Origin: Stutzerimonas stutzeri KOS6
GTDB lineage: Bacteria > Pseudomonadota > Gammaproteobacteria > Pseudomonadales > Pseudomonadaceae
Direction of reading: 5' to 3'
Length of the DNA: 64,000 nt
Assembly: GCF_000307775.2 (NCBI RefSeq)
Contig: NZ_KK020675.1
Coordinates: forward strand, 305,547-369,546
The first letter of the stretch is position 1. Every line of letters starts with the position of its first letter. Of the stretch, positions 40,565 to 52,413 are shown piece by piece. A program made the translations under genes and the position numbers. Under the pieces are notes generated by a model, which saw only the letters and a program-made list of their open reading frames with translations, was not told the origin of the DNA and did not search any database.

Positions 40565-41788
40565 CTAGCCGCCGAAGTCGTCGAGCAGAATGTTCTCCGG
40601 CTCGACGCCCAGGTCGGTGAGCATCTTGATCACCGACGCGTTCATCATGGGCGGGCCGCACATGTAGAACTCGCAATCCTCCGGCGCCGGATGGTCCTTC
40701 AGGTAGTTCTCGTACAGCACATTGTGAATGAAGCCGGTCGGGCCTTCCCAGTTGTCCTCGGGCAGCGGATCGGACAGGGCCAGATGCCACTGGAAGTTGG
40801 GATTCTCCGCCTGCAACTGGTCGTATTCTTCCACGTAGAAGGCCTCGCGCATCGAGCGCGCGCCATACCAGAAGCTCATCTTGCGCTTGGACTTCAGGCG
40901 CTTGAGCTGGTCGAAGATGTGCGAGCGCATCGGCGCCATACCCGCGCCACCACCGATGAAGACCATCTCGGCATCGGTGTCCTTGGCGAAGAACTCGCCG
41001 AACGGTCCGTACACGGTGATCTTGTCGCCCGGCTTGAGGCTGAAGACGTAGGACGACATCTTGCCCGGCGGAATGTCGTCACGACCCGGCGGCGGCGAGG
41101 CGATGCGGATATTGAACTTGACCAGGCCACGCTCTTCCGGATAGTTCGCCATGGAGTAGGCGCGAATCACGGTTTCGTCGCACTTCGACACGTACTTCCA
41201 CTGGTCGAACTTGTCCCAGTCGCCGCGATACTCTTCCTGGATGTCGAAATCCCGGTAACGCACTTCGTGCGGCGGGCATTCCAGCTGCACGTAACCACCA
41301 GCGCGGAAGTCGACATTCTCGCCTTCCGGCAACTTGAGCGTCAGCTCCTTGATGAAAGTCGCGACGTTAGGATTGGACTCGACGGTGCATTCCCACTTCT
41401 TCACACCGAAGACTTCTTCCGGCACCTCGATCTTCATGTCCGCCTTGACCGGGGTCTGGCAGGACAGGCGCCAGCCTTCACCTGCCTCGCGGCGGGTGAA
41501 GTGCGACTCCTCGGTAGGCAGCATCTCGCCACCACCCCTCTCGACGATGCACTTGCACTGGGCACAGGTACCGCCGCCGCCACAGGCGGACGAGAGGAAG
41601 ATATTGTTGGCGGCCAGGGTCTGCAGGAGCTTGCCCCCGGCCGGAACGGTAATGGTCCGTTCGCCGTTGATTTCGATTGCCACGTCGCCGCTGGATACCA
41701 GCTTGGCGCGCGCAGCCAGAATGATCACCACCAGCGCAAGCACGATGGCGGTGAACATACCGATGGCGAGGAAAATTTCGTAACTCAT
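40565..41788 (-). CDS. nqrF: Na+-translocating NADH-quinone reductase subunit F
   Basis: NADH-oxidising entry subunit of 407 residues. One membrane helix (about 5-27), a 2Fe-2S ferredoxin domain with Cys69, Cys75, Cys78 and Cys110, the FAD motif RAYSMANYP and the NADH site [12 protein letters not shown]. All ligands are present. Confidence 0.97.
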   Translation of the reverse strand: MSYEIFLAIGMFTAIVLALVVIILAARAKLVSSGDVAIEINGERTITVPAGGKLLQTLAANNIFLSSACGGGGTCAQCKCIVERGGGEMLPTEESHFTRREAGEGWRLSCQTPVKADMKIEVPEEVFGVKKWECTVESNPNVATFIKELTLKLPEGENVDFRAGGYVQLECPPHEVRYRDFDIQEEYRGDWDKFDQWKYVSKCDETVIRAYSMANYPEERGLVKFNIRIASPPPGRDDIPPGKMSSYVFSLKPGDKITVYGPFGEFFAKDTDAEMVFIGGGAGMAPMRSHIFDQLKRLKSKRKMSFWYGARSMREAFYVEEYDQLQAENPNFQWHLALSDPLPEDNWEGPTGFIHNVLYENYLKDHPAPEDCEFYMCGPPMMNASVIKMLTDLGVEPENILLDDFGG

Positions 41789-41803
41789 CAGTTCGTTCCG
41801 TCC

Positions 41804-42411
<608 letters not shown>

Positions 42412-42412
<1 letters not shown>

Positions 42413-43086
42413 TAGTAAGCCTCCTTGTTCGAGACTTGCGGCGCCATCTTGAAGGAAGGCTTCTCGAGCTGATCCTTCTTCCAGCTGCGGATGCCCCAGA
42501 TGAACAGACCGATGAGGAAGAACGCCGATGGCGGCAGCAGCAGCAGACCGTTGGGCTGGTACCAGCCACCATCGTTGACCACCGGAATAATGGTGTAGCC
42601 CATCAGCTTGCCAGCCCCGAACAGCTCGCGAACGATGCCCAGCGCGACCAGCATGGCGCTATAGCCCAGGCCATTACCGATGCCGTCGAAGAACGACAGC
42701 ATTGGCGGATTTTGCATGGCGAAGGCTTCCGCACGCCCCATCACGATACAGTTGGTGATGATCAGGCCGACGAACACCGAGAGCTGCTTGGACAGCGAGA
42801 AGGCATAGGCTTTCAGGATCTGATCAACCACGATCACCAGCGAGGCGATGATCACCATCTGCACGATCATGCGGATCGAGTTGGGGATCTGGCTGCGGAT
42901 CATGGAGATGAACAGGTTCGAGAACGCCGTGACCAAGGTCAGCGCCACCGACATCACCAGCGCCGTGTTCAGGTTGGAAGTGACCGCCAGTGCCGAGCAG
43001 ATTCCGAGAATCTGCAGGCCGATGGGGTTGTTGTTGAAGATCGGATTGAACAGAACTTCTTTGACAGTGGGTTGCGACATGATCAA
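42412..43086 (-). CDS. nqrD: Na+-translocating NADH-quinone reductase subunit D
   Basis: 224-residue membrane subunit homologous to NqrE, with [20 protein letters not shown] and [16 protein letters not shown] carrying the iron-ligand cysteines. It overlaps nqrC by four bases. Confidence 0.96.
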
Positions 43087-43877
43087 GCCTCCCCAGCACG
43101 CAGATTAGCGATAAAAGGACCGAAGCCGTTCTCGCCCAGCCAGAAGTGCAACAGGGCGTTGACGCCGTTGCTGGTCAGGGTTGCACCGGCCAGGGCATCG
43201 ACCTGGTGGTCGGCCTTCGGGCTCTGCGGGTCGACACCGCCCTTGACGATCTGCACGGCCAGCTTGCCGTCCTCGTCGAACAGCTCCTTGCCTGGCCACA
43301 GGCCGCGCCACTTCGGATTGTCGACTTCGCCACCGAGCCCCGGTGTTTCACCATGCTGGTAGAAACCAAAGCCGGCCACGGTATCCAGGTCGCCCTCCAT
43401 CGCCATGAAGCCGTAGAGCGTGGACCACAGACCATAACCGCGCACCGGCAGGATCAGCGTATCGATCTCGCCTTCAGTCTGGCCTTCTACGATGTAGACG
43501 GTGCTGTAACGCTCACGACGCTTGATCGAGGCGATATCCTGATCGGACGGCAGCGTCTTGGACAACGCCGGGTCCTTTGCTGCAGCCAGCGGATCGAAGG
43601 TCTTGGCATCGAACTCGTCACTGAACTTGCCGGTTTCCAGATCGACCAGACGCGCGACGATACGCTCGTTGAACAGCTGCTTGACCTGGTTGCCAGACAT
43701 ACCGGCATCACCCAGGCCAGCGATGGCCAGGATGCTGCGCTGCTTGTCCAGCAGGCGGTTTTCCTGCTGGGTCGGACGAAGCGCCACGGCGGCGCCAGCC
43801 ACGAAGATGGAGCACACCAGGCAGACCAACAGGGCTACCGTCAGCGTGCGAACGGTGGATTCTTTCTGACTAGACAT
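43083..43877 (-). CDS. nqrC: Na+-translocating NADH-quinone reductase subunit C
   Basis: 264 residues with one N-terminal helix and a periplasmic flavin domain. The covalent FMN acceptor threonine is in [13 protein letters not shown], the ApbE target motif. The start at 43877 overlaps nqrB by eight bases; the longer frame is rejected. Confidence 0.96.
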   Translation of the reverse strand: MSSQKESTVRTLTVALLVCLVCSIFVAGAAVALRPTQQENRLLDKQRSILAIAGLGDAGMSGNQVKQLFNERIVARLVDLETGKFSDEFDAKTFDPLAAAKDPALSKTLPSDQDIASIKRRERYSTVYIVEGQTEGEIDTLILPVRGYGLWSTLYGFMAMEGDLDTVAGFGFYQHGETPGLGGEVDNPKWRGLWPGKELFDEDGKLAVQIVKGGVDPQSPKADHQVDALAGATLTSNGVNALLHFWLGENGFGPFIANLRAGEA

Positions 43878-45081
43878 TACGTGCCAGCCTCCGCTTGATA
43901 TTGGCCTGAATGACGAAATGGTCAATCAGCGGCGCACACAGGTTGGCGAACAGGATCGCCAGCATCATGCCTTCCGGGAAGGCGGGGTTGACCACACGGA
44001 TCAGCACGACCATCACACCGATCAGGATGCCGAACACCCACTTGCCGGTATTGGTCATGGAAGCCGAAACCGGATCGGTCGCCATGAAGATCATGCCGAA
44101 GGCGAAGCCACCGACGACCATGTGCCAGTACCACGGCATGCCGAACAGCGGGTTGGTGTCCGAGCCGATCAGGTTGAACAGCGTGCTCAGGCCGATCATG
44201 CCGAGCATGACACCGGAGACGATGCGCCAGGAGGCGATCTTGCTGCCGATCAGGATGACGCCACCGATGAAGATCGCCAGCGTGCTGGTTTCACCGATCG
44301 AGCCATGAATGGTGCCGACGAACGCATCCATCCAGGTGATGCCGCTATTGATGACGTTTTCGATGCCGCCTGCGAAGCCCAGGCTCAGCGCGGTGGCGCC
44401 GGCATAGCCATCGACGGCGGTCCAGACCGCGTCGCCCGACATCTGCGCCGGGTAGGCGAAGAACAGGAACGCCCGCGCAGTCAGCGCCGGGTTCAGGAAG
44501 TTCTTGCCGGTACCGCCGAAGATTTCCTTGCCGATCACCACGCCGAAGCTGATGCCCAGCGCGACCTGCCACAGCGGGATGGTCGGCGGCAGGATCAGGG
44601 CGAAGAGCACGGAGGTCACGAAGAAGCCCTCGTTCACTTCATGCTTGCGGATGGAGGCGAACAGCACTTCCCAGAAACCACCGACGATGAAGGTCACCGC
44701 GTAGATGGGCAGGAAGTAGGCTGCGCCCTGGATGAAGTTGTCCCACAGGCTGTTCGGGTCGAAACCGGCAAGCGCGCCGATCAGGCCGAAACGCCAGCCC
44801 TCCTGTGCGGCCAGCAGCTCAGGGCTCTGGGCGAAGATCAGGTTGGCCTGGTAGCCGGTGTTCCACATGCCGAAGAGCATCGCCGGGAAGGTACACAGCC
44901 AGACGGTGATCATCATGCGCTTGAGGTCGATGCCGTCACGCACGTGAGCGGTGGTCTTGGTGACGCTACCGGGACGATAGAGGAACGTGTCAGCCGCTTC
45001 GTACAGTGCATACCACTTTTCGTACTTGCCGCCTTTTTCGAAGTGATGCTCGATCTTGTCGAGGAATGCGCGAATGCCCAT
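43870..45081 (-). CDS. nqrB: Na+-translocating NADH-quinone reductase subunit B
   Basis: 403-residue subunit with about ten helices, riboflavin and covalent FMN. The FMN threonine lies in [12 protein letters not shown]. It forms the main part of the sodium path together with NqrD and NqrE. The start follows the nqrA stop by three bases. Confidence 0.96.
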   Translation of the reverse strand: MGIRAFLDKIEHHFEKGGKYEKWYALYEAADTFLYRPGSVTKTTAHVRDGIDLKRMMITVWLCTFPAMLFGMWNTGYQANLIFAQSPELLAAQEGWRFGLIGALAGFDPNSLWDNFIQGAAYFLPIYAVTFIVGGFWEVLFASIRKHEVNEGFFVTSVLFALILPPTIPLWQVALGISFGVVIGKEIFGGTGKNFLNPALTARAFLFFAYPAQMSGDAVWTAVDGYAGATALSLGFAGGIENVINSGITWMDAFVGTIHGSIGETSTLAIFIGGVILIGSKIASWRIVSGVMLGMIGLSTLFNLIGSDTNPLFGMPWYWHMVVGGFAFGMIFMATDPVSASMTNTGKWVFGILIGVMVVLIRVVNPAFPEGMMLAILFANLCAPLIDHFVIQANIKRRLARNV

Positions 45082-45084
45082 GCC

Positions 45085-46443
<1,359 letters not shown>

Positions 46444-46500
46444 TTAGAAAGCTTTTTTTTGCAGACCCGGCGGCATGGCGCAAAGTAGGATTGCGCTGCG

Positions 46501-46523
46501 CGCACCAATACGTTATTGGCGCG
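46501..46523 (-). promoter_or_regulatory. Stem-loop in the nqr operon leader
   Basis: CGC-A-CCAATA pairs with TTATTGG-C-GCG around a three-base loop with one mismatch. It lies inside the probable untranslated leader, about 80 bases before the nqrA start. It might stabilise the mRNA or bind a regulator; no known riboswitch pattern is recognised. Confidence 0.4.
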
Positions 46524-46559
46524 ACACCATGTCGCGGACCCAGGTAAAAAATCCGCCCG

Positions 46560-46565
46560 ATTATA
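46560..46565 (-). promoter_or_regulatory. -10 box (TATAAT) of the nqr promoter
   Basis: A perfect TATAAT on the minus strand with RNA start expected near 46553. The region 17 bases further upstream (GGTCAG) is a poor -35, so an activator may be needed. The gap 46423-46757 holds this promoter, the leader hairpin and the gap terminator, and no gene. Confidence 0.55.
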
Positions 46566-46712
46566 GAGGTCGCATGCCTTGACTGACCACCCAAGCATTG
46601 CGGATTTTTGACTCGAGACAAGAGAAGAAAAGTAACCGCAGCAGCTGTATCCACCCCGGGCCAGCCACCCGACGTAGCAGAATCGCGACTTGCACCAGCC
46701 TGCCAGAAACGC

Positions 46713-46737
46713 AAAACGGGAGCCGAGGCTCCCGTTT
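46713..46737 (-). terminator. Rho-independent terminator of the GAPDH gene
   Basis: On the minus strand AAACGGGAGCC pairs with GGCTCCCGTTT and is followed by a further T, G and C; the T-run (TTTT) overlaps the stem. It lies 20 bases past the stop codon and separates gap from the nqr promoter. Confidence 0.75.
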
Positions 46738-46757
46738 CCGCTTCACCGCCCCAGCGC

Positions 46758-48209
46758 TTAGCGCGGGAAGGCCGGCGGGTTGACCCCGGCCATGTCTTCC
46801 ATCACGCGGACCACCTGACAGCTGTAGCCGAACTCGTTGTCGTACCAGACATAGAGCACGACGCGGTTGTCATTGCAGATGGTGGCTTCCGCATCCACCA
46901 CACCGGCATGACGCGAGCCGACGAAATCAGTCGATACAACTTCCTGCGAGTTGACGAAGTCGATCTGCTTCTGCAGATCCGAATGCATGGCCATCTGGCG
47001 CAGGTACTCGTTGATCTCGTCGCGACTGGTTGCCTTTTCCAGATTCAGGTTGAGGATCGCCATGGACACGTTCGGCGTCGGCACGCGGATGGCATTGCCG
47101 GTCAACTTGCCCTTGAGCACCGGCAGCGCCTTGGCCGCGGCGGTGGCTGCGCCGGTTTCGGTGATGACCATGTTCAGCGCGGCGCTGCGACCACGACGAC
47201 TGCCCTTGTGGAAGTTGTCGATCAGGTTCTGGTCGTTGGTGTAGGAATGCACGGTTTCGACGTGGCCGTTGACGATGCCGTACTGATCGTTCACTGCCTT
47301 GAGCACCGGCACGATGGCGTTGGTCGTGCAGGAGGCGGCGGAAATGATCTTGTCATCGGCAGTGATGTCGCCATGGTTGATGCCATGCACGATGTTCTTC
47401 AGCTCGCCCTTGCCAGGCGCGGTCAGGACGACGCGAGCGACACCCGGGCACTTGAGGTGCTGACCCAGGCCTTCGGCGTCACGCCACTTGCCGGTGTTGT
47501 CGACCAGCAGCGCGTTCTCGATTCCGTACTGGGTGTAGTCCACCGAGGCCGGATCATTGGAGTAGATCACCTGGATCAGGTTGCCGTTGGCGGTGATGGT
47601 GCTGTTCTCTTCGTCGATGGTGATGGTGCCATCGAAAGGACCATGCACAGAATCACGACGCAGCAGGCTGGCACGCTTGACCAGATCGTTGTCCGCACCC
47701 TTGCGCACGACGATGGCGCGCAGGCGCAGGCCGTCGCCGCCACCGGTCTTCTCGATCAGGATGCGCGCCAGCAGACGGCCAATACGACCGAAACCGTACA
47801 GCACCACGTCGGTACCCTTGTGGCCGGAGGCGGCGTGACGCTTGTCGGCCACTTCGGCCAGCTCTTCGCGTACGAACTGCTCGAGGTTGCGGCCGTTGTC
47901 CGCGTCCTTGTATTTGGCGACCAGCTTGCCCAGGTCCACCGAAGCGGCACCCAGGTTCATTTCGCTCATGGTCTTGAGAATCTGGAAGGTGTCATGCACC
48001 GACAGTTCGGTTTCGTCGGCGATGCGATGACGTGCGAAACGGTGCGCCTTGAGTATCGCGATCACCGAGCGGTTGATCAGGCCTCGCCCGTAGATCGAAG
48101 TCACCACGTTATTGTTGCGGTACAGCTGACCAATCAGCGGAATCATCGCTTCGGCGAGGGCTTCGCGGTCAATCCATTCACCAAGACACTGGTCGGGCTT
48201 CTGAGTCAC
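46758..48209 (-). CDS. gapB: Glyceraldehyde-3-phosphate dehydrogenase, long form
   Basis: 483 residues, against about 335 for ordinary GAPDH. An N-terminal extension of about 125 residues (from MTQKPDQCLGEWIDREALAEA) precedes the NAD-binding GFGRIGRLLARIL. The catalytic cysteine is in SAASCTTNAIVPVL. This long form is conserved in Pseudomonas next to mfd (I recall PA3001) and is thought to serve gluconeogenesis, though that is not seen here. Start codon is GTG. Gene symbol is tentative. Confidence 0.9.
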   Translation of the reverse strand: MTQKPDQCLGEWIDREALAEAMIPLIGQLYRNNNVVTSIYGRGLINRSVIAILKAHRFARHRIADETELSVHDTFQILKTMSEMNLGAASVDLGKLVAKYKDADNGRNLEQFVREELAEVADKRHAASGHKGTDVVLYGFGRIGRLLARILIEKTGGGDGLRLRAIVVRKGADNDLVKRASLLRRDSVHGPFDGTITIDEENSTITANGNLIQVIYSNDPASVDYTQYGIENALLVDNTGKWRDAEGLGQHLKCPGVARVVLTAPGKGELKNIVHGINHGDITADDKIISAASCTTNAIVPVLKAVNDQYGIVNGHVETVHSYTNDQNLIDNFHKGSRRGRSAALNMVITETGAATAAAKALPVLKGKLTGNAIRVPTPNVSMAILNLNLEKATSRDEINEYLRQMAMHSDLQKQIDFVNSQEVVSTDFVGSRHAGVVDAEATICNDNRVVLYVWYDNEFGYSCQVVRVMEDMAGVNPPAFPR

Positions 48210-48367
48210 GGGCAGTTCCTTCCAACATGTAGGGGCTGAGAAAAAGGGCTACATTATGACGACGCACCCTAGCGCCGGCAATCTGCAGCGGACGAAACAC
48301 TGACAGCCGAGCCCCTCGATAGTTACAATCCCGACGGCCTATTTTTTGATCGGAGCCACGCCCACTC

Positions 48368-51300
48368 GTGTCCGTCTTGCGCCTTCCCCCCCTGCCTGCC
48401 GCCAGCGGCAAGCAACATTGGGGCAATCTTCCAGGAGCCGCGCTGAGCCTGGCGATTGCCGAAGCAGCCAGCAACGCCAAACGCTTCACGCTCCTTCTTA
48501 CGGCCGACAGCCAGAGTGCCGAACGCCTGCAGGAAGAACTTGCCTTCTTCGCACCAGGACTGCCGGTTCTGCATTTCCCCGACTGGGAAACGTTGCCCTA
48601 CGACATTTTCTCGCCCCACCAGGACATCGTCTCCCAGCGTATCGCCGCACTCTACCAGTTGCCCGAACTGAGCCACGGCGTACTGGTAGTGCCGATCACC
48701 ACCGCCCTACACAGGCTGGCGCCCAAGCGCTTCCTGCTCGGTTCGAGCCTGGTGCTGGACGTCGGCCAGAAGCTCGATGTCGAGCAGATGCGCCTGCGCC
48801 TGGAAGCGGCCGGCTACCGCTGCGTGGACACGGTCTACGAGCACGGCGAGTTCGCCGTGCGCGGGGCACTGATCGATCTGTTCCCCATGGGCAGCGCACT
48901 GCCCTACCGCATCGACCTGTTCGATGATGAGATCGAGACGCTGCGCACCTTCGACCCGGAGAACCAGCGTTCGATCGACAAGGTCGAGTCGATCCGCCTG
49001 CTGCCGGCACGCGAGTTCCCGCTGAAGAAGGAAGCGGTCACCGGCTTCCGCGCACGTTTCCGCGAGCGTTTCGACGTCGACTTCCGTCGCTGCCCGATCT
49101 ACCAGGACCTCTCCACCGGCATCACCCCGGCTGGTATCGAGTACTACCTGCCGCTGTTCTACGAAGAGACGGCCACCCTCTTCGACTACCTGCCCGAGGA
49201 CAGCCAGGTATTCTCGCTGCCCGGCATCGAGCAGGCCGCCGAACAGTTCTGGAATGACGTGCGCAATCGTTACGAGGAACGCCGCGTCGATCCCGAGCGA
49301 CCGCTGTTGCCGCCCGCCGAGCTGTTCATGCCGGTGGAAGACTGCTTCGCCCGGCTCAAACTGTGGCCGCGGGTGGTTGCCAGCCAGCAGGACGTCGAGC
49401 CCGGCATCGGCCGCGAACGCTTCGCCGCGCAGGCGCTACCGGAGCTGGCGATCGAGTCCAAGGCCAGCGAGCCACTGGGCAAGCTGCGTCAGTTCCTCGA
49501 CAACTATCCCGGACGCGTGCTGTTCACCGCCGAATCCGCCGGACGCCGCGAGGTCCTGCTGGAACTGCTCGCCCGACTCAAGCTGCGCCCGCAGGAAGTC
49601 GAGGGTTGGGAGGGTTTCCTCGCCAGCCAGGCGCGTCTGGCGATCACCATCGCCCCGCTCGACGAAGGCCTGCAGCTGGACAGCGTGGCGCTGGTCGCGG
49701 AAAGCCCGCTGTTCGGTCAGCGGGTGATGCAACGCCGGCGTCGCGAGAAAAGCCGCGACGGTGGCGAAAACGTCATCAAGAACCTCACCGAGCTGCGCGA
49801 AGGCTCGCCGGTGGTGCACATCGATCACGGCGTCGGTCGCTACCAGGGCCTGGTAACGCTGGAGATCGAAGGCCAGGCGCAGGAATTCCTGCTGCTGCAG
49901 TACGCCGAGGAAGCCAAGCTCTATGTACCGGTCGCCAGCCTGCATCTGATCGCCCGCTATACCGGCAGCGACGACGCGTTGGCGCCGCTGCATCGGCTCG
50001 GCTCGGAAACCTGGCAGAAGGCCAAGCGCAAGGCCGCCGAGCAGGTCCGCGACGTCGCCGCCGAACTGCTCGACATCTACGCCCGTCGCGCCGCACGCCA
50101 GGGCTATGCCTTCAAGGACCCACAGGTCGATTACGCAACCTTCGCCGCCGGCTTCCCCTTCGAGGAGACACCCGACCAGCAGGCCGCCATCGACGCGGTG
50201 CGCGAGGACCTGCTTTCGGCCAAGCCGATGGACCGCCTGGTCTGTGGAGATGTCGGCTTCGGCAAGACCGAAGTAGCCATGCGCGCGGCCTTCATCGCCG
50301 TGCACGGCGGCAAGCAGGTGGCCGTGCTGGTGCCGACCACCCTGCTCGCCCAGCAGCACTACAACAGCTTCCGCGACCGCTTCGCCGACTGGCCGGTACG
50401 GGTCGAGGTGATGAGCCGCTTCAAATCCGCCAAGGAAGTGCAGAACGCCATCGCCGAGCTGGCCGAGGGCAAGATCGACATCCTCATCGGCACCCACAAG
50501 CTGCTGCAGGATGACGTCAAGTTCAGCAACCTGGGCCTGGTCATCATCGACGAAGAACACCGTTTCGGCGTGCGCCAGAAGGAACAGCTCAAGGCCCTGC
50601 GCAGCGAGGTGGACATCCTCACCCTTACCGCCACGCCGATTCCGCGCACGTTGAACATGTCCATCGCCGGCATGCGCGACCTGTCGATCATCGCCACGCC
50701 ACCGGCGCGCCGCCTCTCGGTTCGCACCTTCGTCATGGAGCAGCAGAACACCGTGATCAAGGAGGCGCTGCTGCGCGAGTTGCTGCGCGGTGGCCAGGTC
50801 TACTACCTGCACAACGACGTCAAGACCATCGAGAAGTGTGCCGCCGACCTCGCTGCACTGGTGCCCGAGGCGCGTATCGCCATCGGCCATGGACAGATGC
50901 GCGAGCGCGATCTCGAGCAGGTGATGAGCGACTTCTATCACAAGCGCTTCAACGTGCTGGTGGCCTCGACCATCATCGAGACCGGCATCGACGTGCCCAG
51001 CGCCAACACCATCATCATCGAGCGCGCCGACAAGTTCGGTCTGGCCCAGCTGCACCAGCTGCGCGGCCGCGTCGGGCGCAGCCACCACCAGGCCTACGCC
51101 TACCTGCTCACGCCCACCCGCAAGGCGATGACCGACGACGCACAGAAGCGCCTGGAAGCCATCGCCAACGCCCAGGACCTCGGTGCCGGCTTCGTCCTGG
51201 CCACCCACGACCTGGAGATCCGCGGCGCCGGCGAACTGCTCGGTGAAGGCCAGAGCGGGCAGATCCAGGCGGTCGGCTTCACGCTCTACATGGAAATGCT

Positions 51301-51805
51301 CGAGCGCGCGGTCAAGGCCATTCGCAAGGGCGAGCAGCCGAACTTGGAGCAGCCGCTCGGTGGCGGACCGGAGATCAACCTGCGCCTGCCAGCCTTGATC
51401 CCGGAAGACTATCTGCCGGACGTGCATGCCCGCCTGATCCTCTACAAGCGCATCGCCAATGCCGCCGACGAGGACGGCCTGAAGGAACTGCAGGTGGAGA
51501 TGATCGACCGCTTCGGCCTGCTGCCTGAACCGACCAAGAACCTGGTGCGCCTGACCCTGCTCAAGCTACAGGCCGAGAAGCTCGGCATCACCAAGATCGA
51601 CGCCGGCCCGCAAGGGGGACGCATCGAGTTCTCGGCCGACACCTCGGTCGACCCGATGGTGCTGATCAAGCTGATCCAGAGCCAGCCGAAACGCTACAAG
51701 TTCGAAGGCGCCACCCTGTTCAAGTTCCAGGTACCGATGGAACGTCCGGAGGAACGCTTCAACACCCTGGAAGCACTGCTCGAACGACTCATGCCGAGCC
51801 CATAA
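48368..51805 (+). CDS. mfd: Transcription-repair coupling factor
   Basis: 1145-residue translocase that removes RNA polymerase stalled at DNA damage and recruits UvrA. UvrB-like N-terminal domain, RNA-polymerase interaction domain around GSPVVHIDHGVGRYQGL, Walker A GDVGFGKTEVAMRA near residue 630, DEEHRFGVRQKE, QLRGRVGRSHHQAYAYL and the C-terminal TRCF domain are all present. The start is a GTG. It is divergent from the GAPDH gene. Confidence 0.97.
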   Translation: MSVLRLPPLPAASGKQHWGNLPGAALSLAIAEAASNAKRFTLLLTADSQSAERLQEELAFFAPGLPVLHFPDWETLPYDIFSPHQDIVSQRIAALYQLPELSHGVLVVPITTALHRLAPKRFLLGSSLVLDVGQKLDVEQMRLRLEAAGYRCVDTVYEHGEFAVRGALIDLFPMGSALPYRIDLFDDEIETLRTFDPENQRSIDKVESIRLLPAREFPLKKEAVTGFRARFRERFDVDFRRCPIYQDLSTGITPAGIEYYLPLFYEETATLFDYLPEDSQVFSLPGIEQAAEQFWNDVRNRYEERRVDPERPLLPPAELFMPVEDCFARLKLWPRVVASQQDVEPGIGRERFAAQALPELAIESKASEPLGKLRQFLDNYPGRVLFTAESAGRREVLLELLARLKLRPQEVEGWEGFLASQARLAITIAPLDEGLQLDSVALVAESPLFGQRVMQRRRREKSRDGGENVIKNLTELREGSPVVHIDHGVGRYQGLVTLEIEGQAQEFLLLQYAEEAKLYVPVASLHLIARYTGSDDALAPLHRLGSETWQKAKRKAAEQVRDVAAELLDIYARRAARQGYAFKDPQVDYATFAAGFPFEETPDQQAAIDAVREDLLSAKPMDRLVCGDVGFGKTEVAMRAAFIAVHGGKQVAVLVPTTLLAQQHYNSFRDRFADWPVRVEVMSRFKSAKEVQNAIAELAEGKIDILIGTHKLLQDDVKFSNLGLVIIDEEHRFGVRQKEQLKALRSEVDILTLTATPIPRTLNMSIAGMRDLSIIATPPARRLSVRTFVMEQQNTVIKEALLRELLRGGQVYYLHNDVKTIEKCAADLAALVPEARIAIGHGQMRERDLEQVMSDFYHKRFNVLVASTIIETGIDVPSANTIIIERADKFGLAQLHQLRGRVGRSHHQAYAYLLTPTRKAMTDDAQKRLEAIANAQDLGAGFVLATHDLEIRGAGELLGEGQSGQIQAVGFTLYMEMLERAVKAIRKGEQPNLEQPLGGGPEINLRLPALIPEDYLPDVHARLILYKRIANAADEDGLKELQVEMIDRFGLLPEPTKNLVRLTLLKLQAEKLGITKIDAGPQGGRIEFSADTSVDPMVLIKLIQSQPKRYKFEGATLFKFQVPMERPEERFNTLEALLERLMPSP

Positions 51806-51814
51806 GGACCCTGG

Positions 51815-52336
51815 ATGCCGCTACTACGCTGTCTCGCCCTGCTACCCATGCTGTTGACGCCATCGGCGTTCGCGGATGCGCTCTATCGGGTCGAAGTGAT
51901 CCTGTTTCGCCACGCCACGCCGCTGGAGGCCAGCCAGCGTGCACCCTACGACTGGGCGCAGGGCGCACGGCCATTGGCGCGCAGCGCCGAACGGCAACCG
52001 GCATGGGAAACGCTCGCCGCCCGGCTTGCGCCTGATCGGGGCTACCAGGTGCTGCTGCGGCGCGCCTGGCAGCAGCGCGTCACCGACAGCGGCGAGCCAA
52101 TCGCCCTGCATCAGGGTCGACCGCACTTCGAGCACTATCCGATCGAGGGCACGCTGAAGCTGCAGCCGGGCCGCTACATGCCGGCGGAGGTCAGCTTCTG
52201 GGTCAATCGATTCGGTGACCATGACCAGTTGCTCGCCAGCGAGCGCCTGACCCAGCGGCTTCGCCTGGTACCGGGTCGACTGACCTATATCGACCACGAC
52301 AGTCTCGGCCTGTTGATCGAGCTCAAGCCGCTATGA
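51815..52336 (+). CDS. csiV: CsiV family protein
   Basis: 173 residues with a signal peptide ending PSAFA and then DALYRVEVILFRH, typical of the CsiV family (penicillin-binding-protein LpoA-independent glycan-binding protein of Pseudomonas-like bacteria). It begins nine bases after the mfd stop, in the position of PA3003. Its stop codon is overlapped by the ATG of a 25-codon open frame that leads to the helicase gene. Confidence 0.8.
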   Translation: MPLLRCLALLPMLLTPSAFADALYRVEVILFRHATPLEASQRAPYDWAQGARPLARSAERQPAWETLAARLAPDRGYQVLLRRAWQQRVTDSGEPIALHQGRPHFEHYPIEGTLKLQPGRYMPAEVSFWVNRFGDHDQLLASERLTQRLRLVPGRLTYIDHDSLGLLIELKPL

Positions 52337-52413
52337 ACCAGCCCTGCTGGTTGGCGGCCCTTGTGCCGCACCGCGGGCCGAACTGCCCGCTGTCCGCGGC
52401 GAGGGCCTGAACG

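Noticed and set aside
49436..51427. A 663-codon minus-strand frame opposite mfd
   Set aside because: Antisense shadow with biased composition; mfd motifs are complete on the plus strand.
52333..52410. A 25-codon frame starting at the csiV stop
   Set aside because: Too short, without family match; it is treated as part of the helicase junction and not as a gene.
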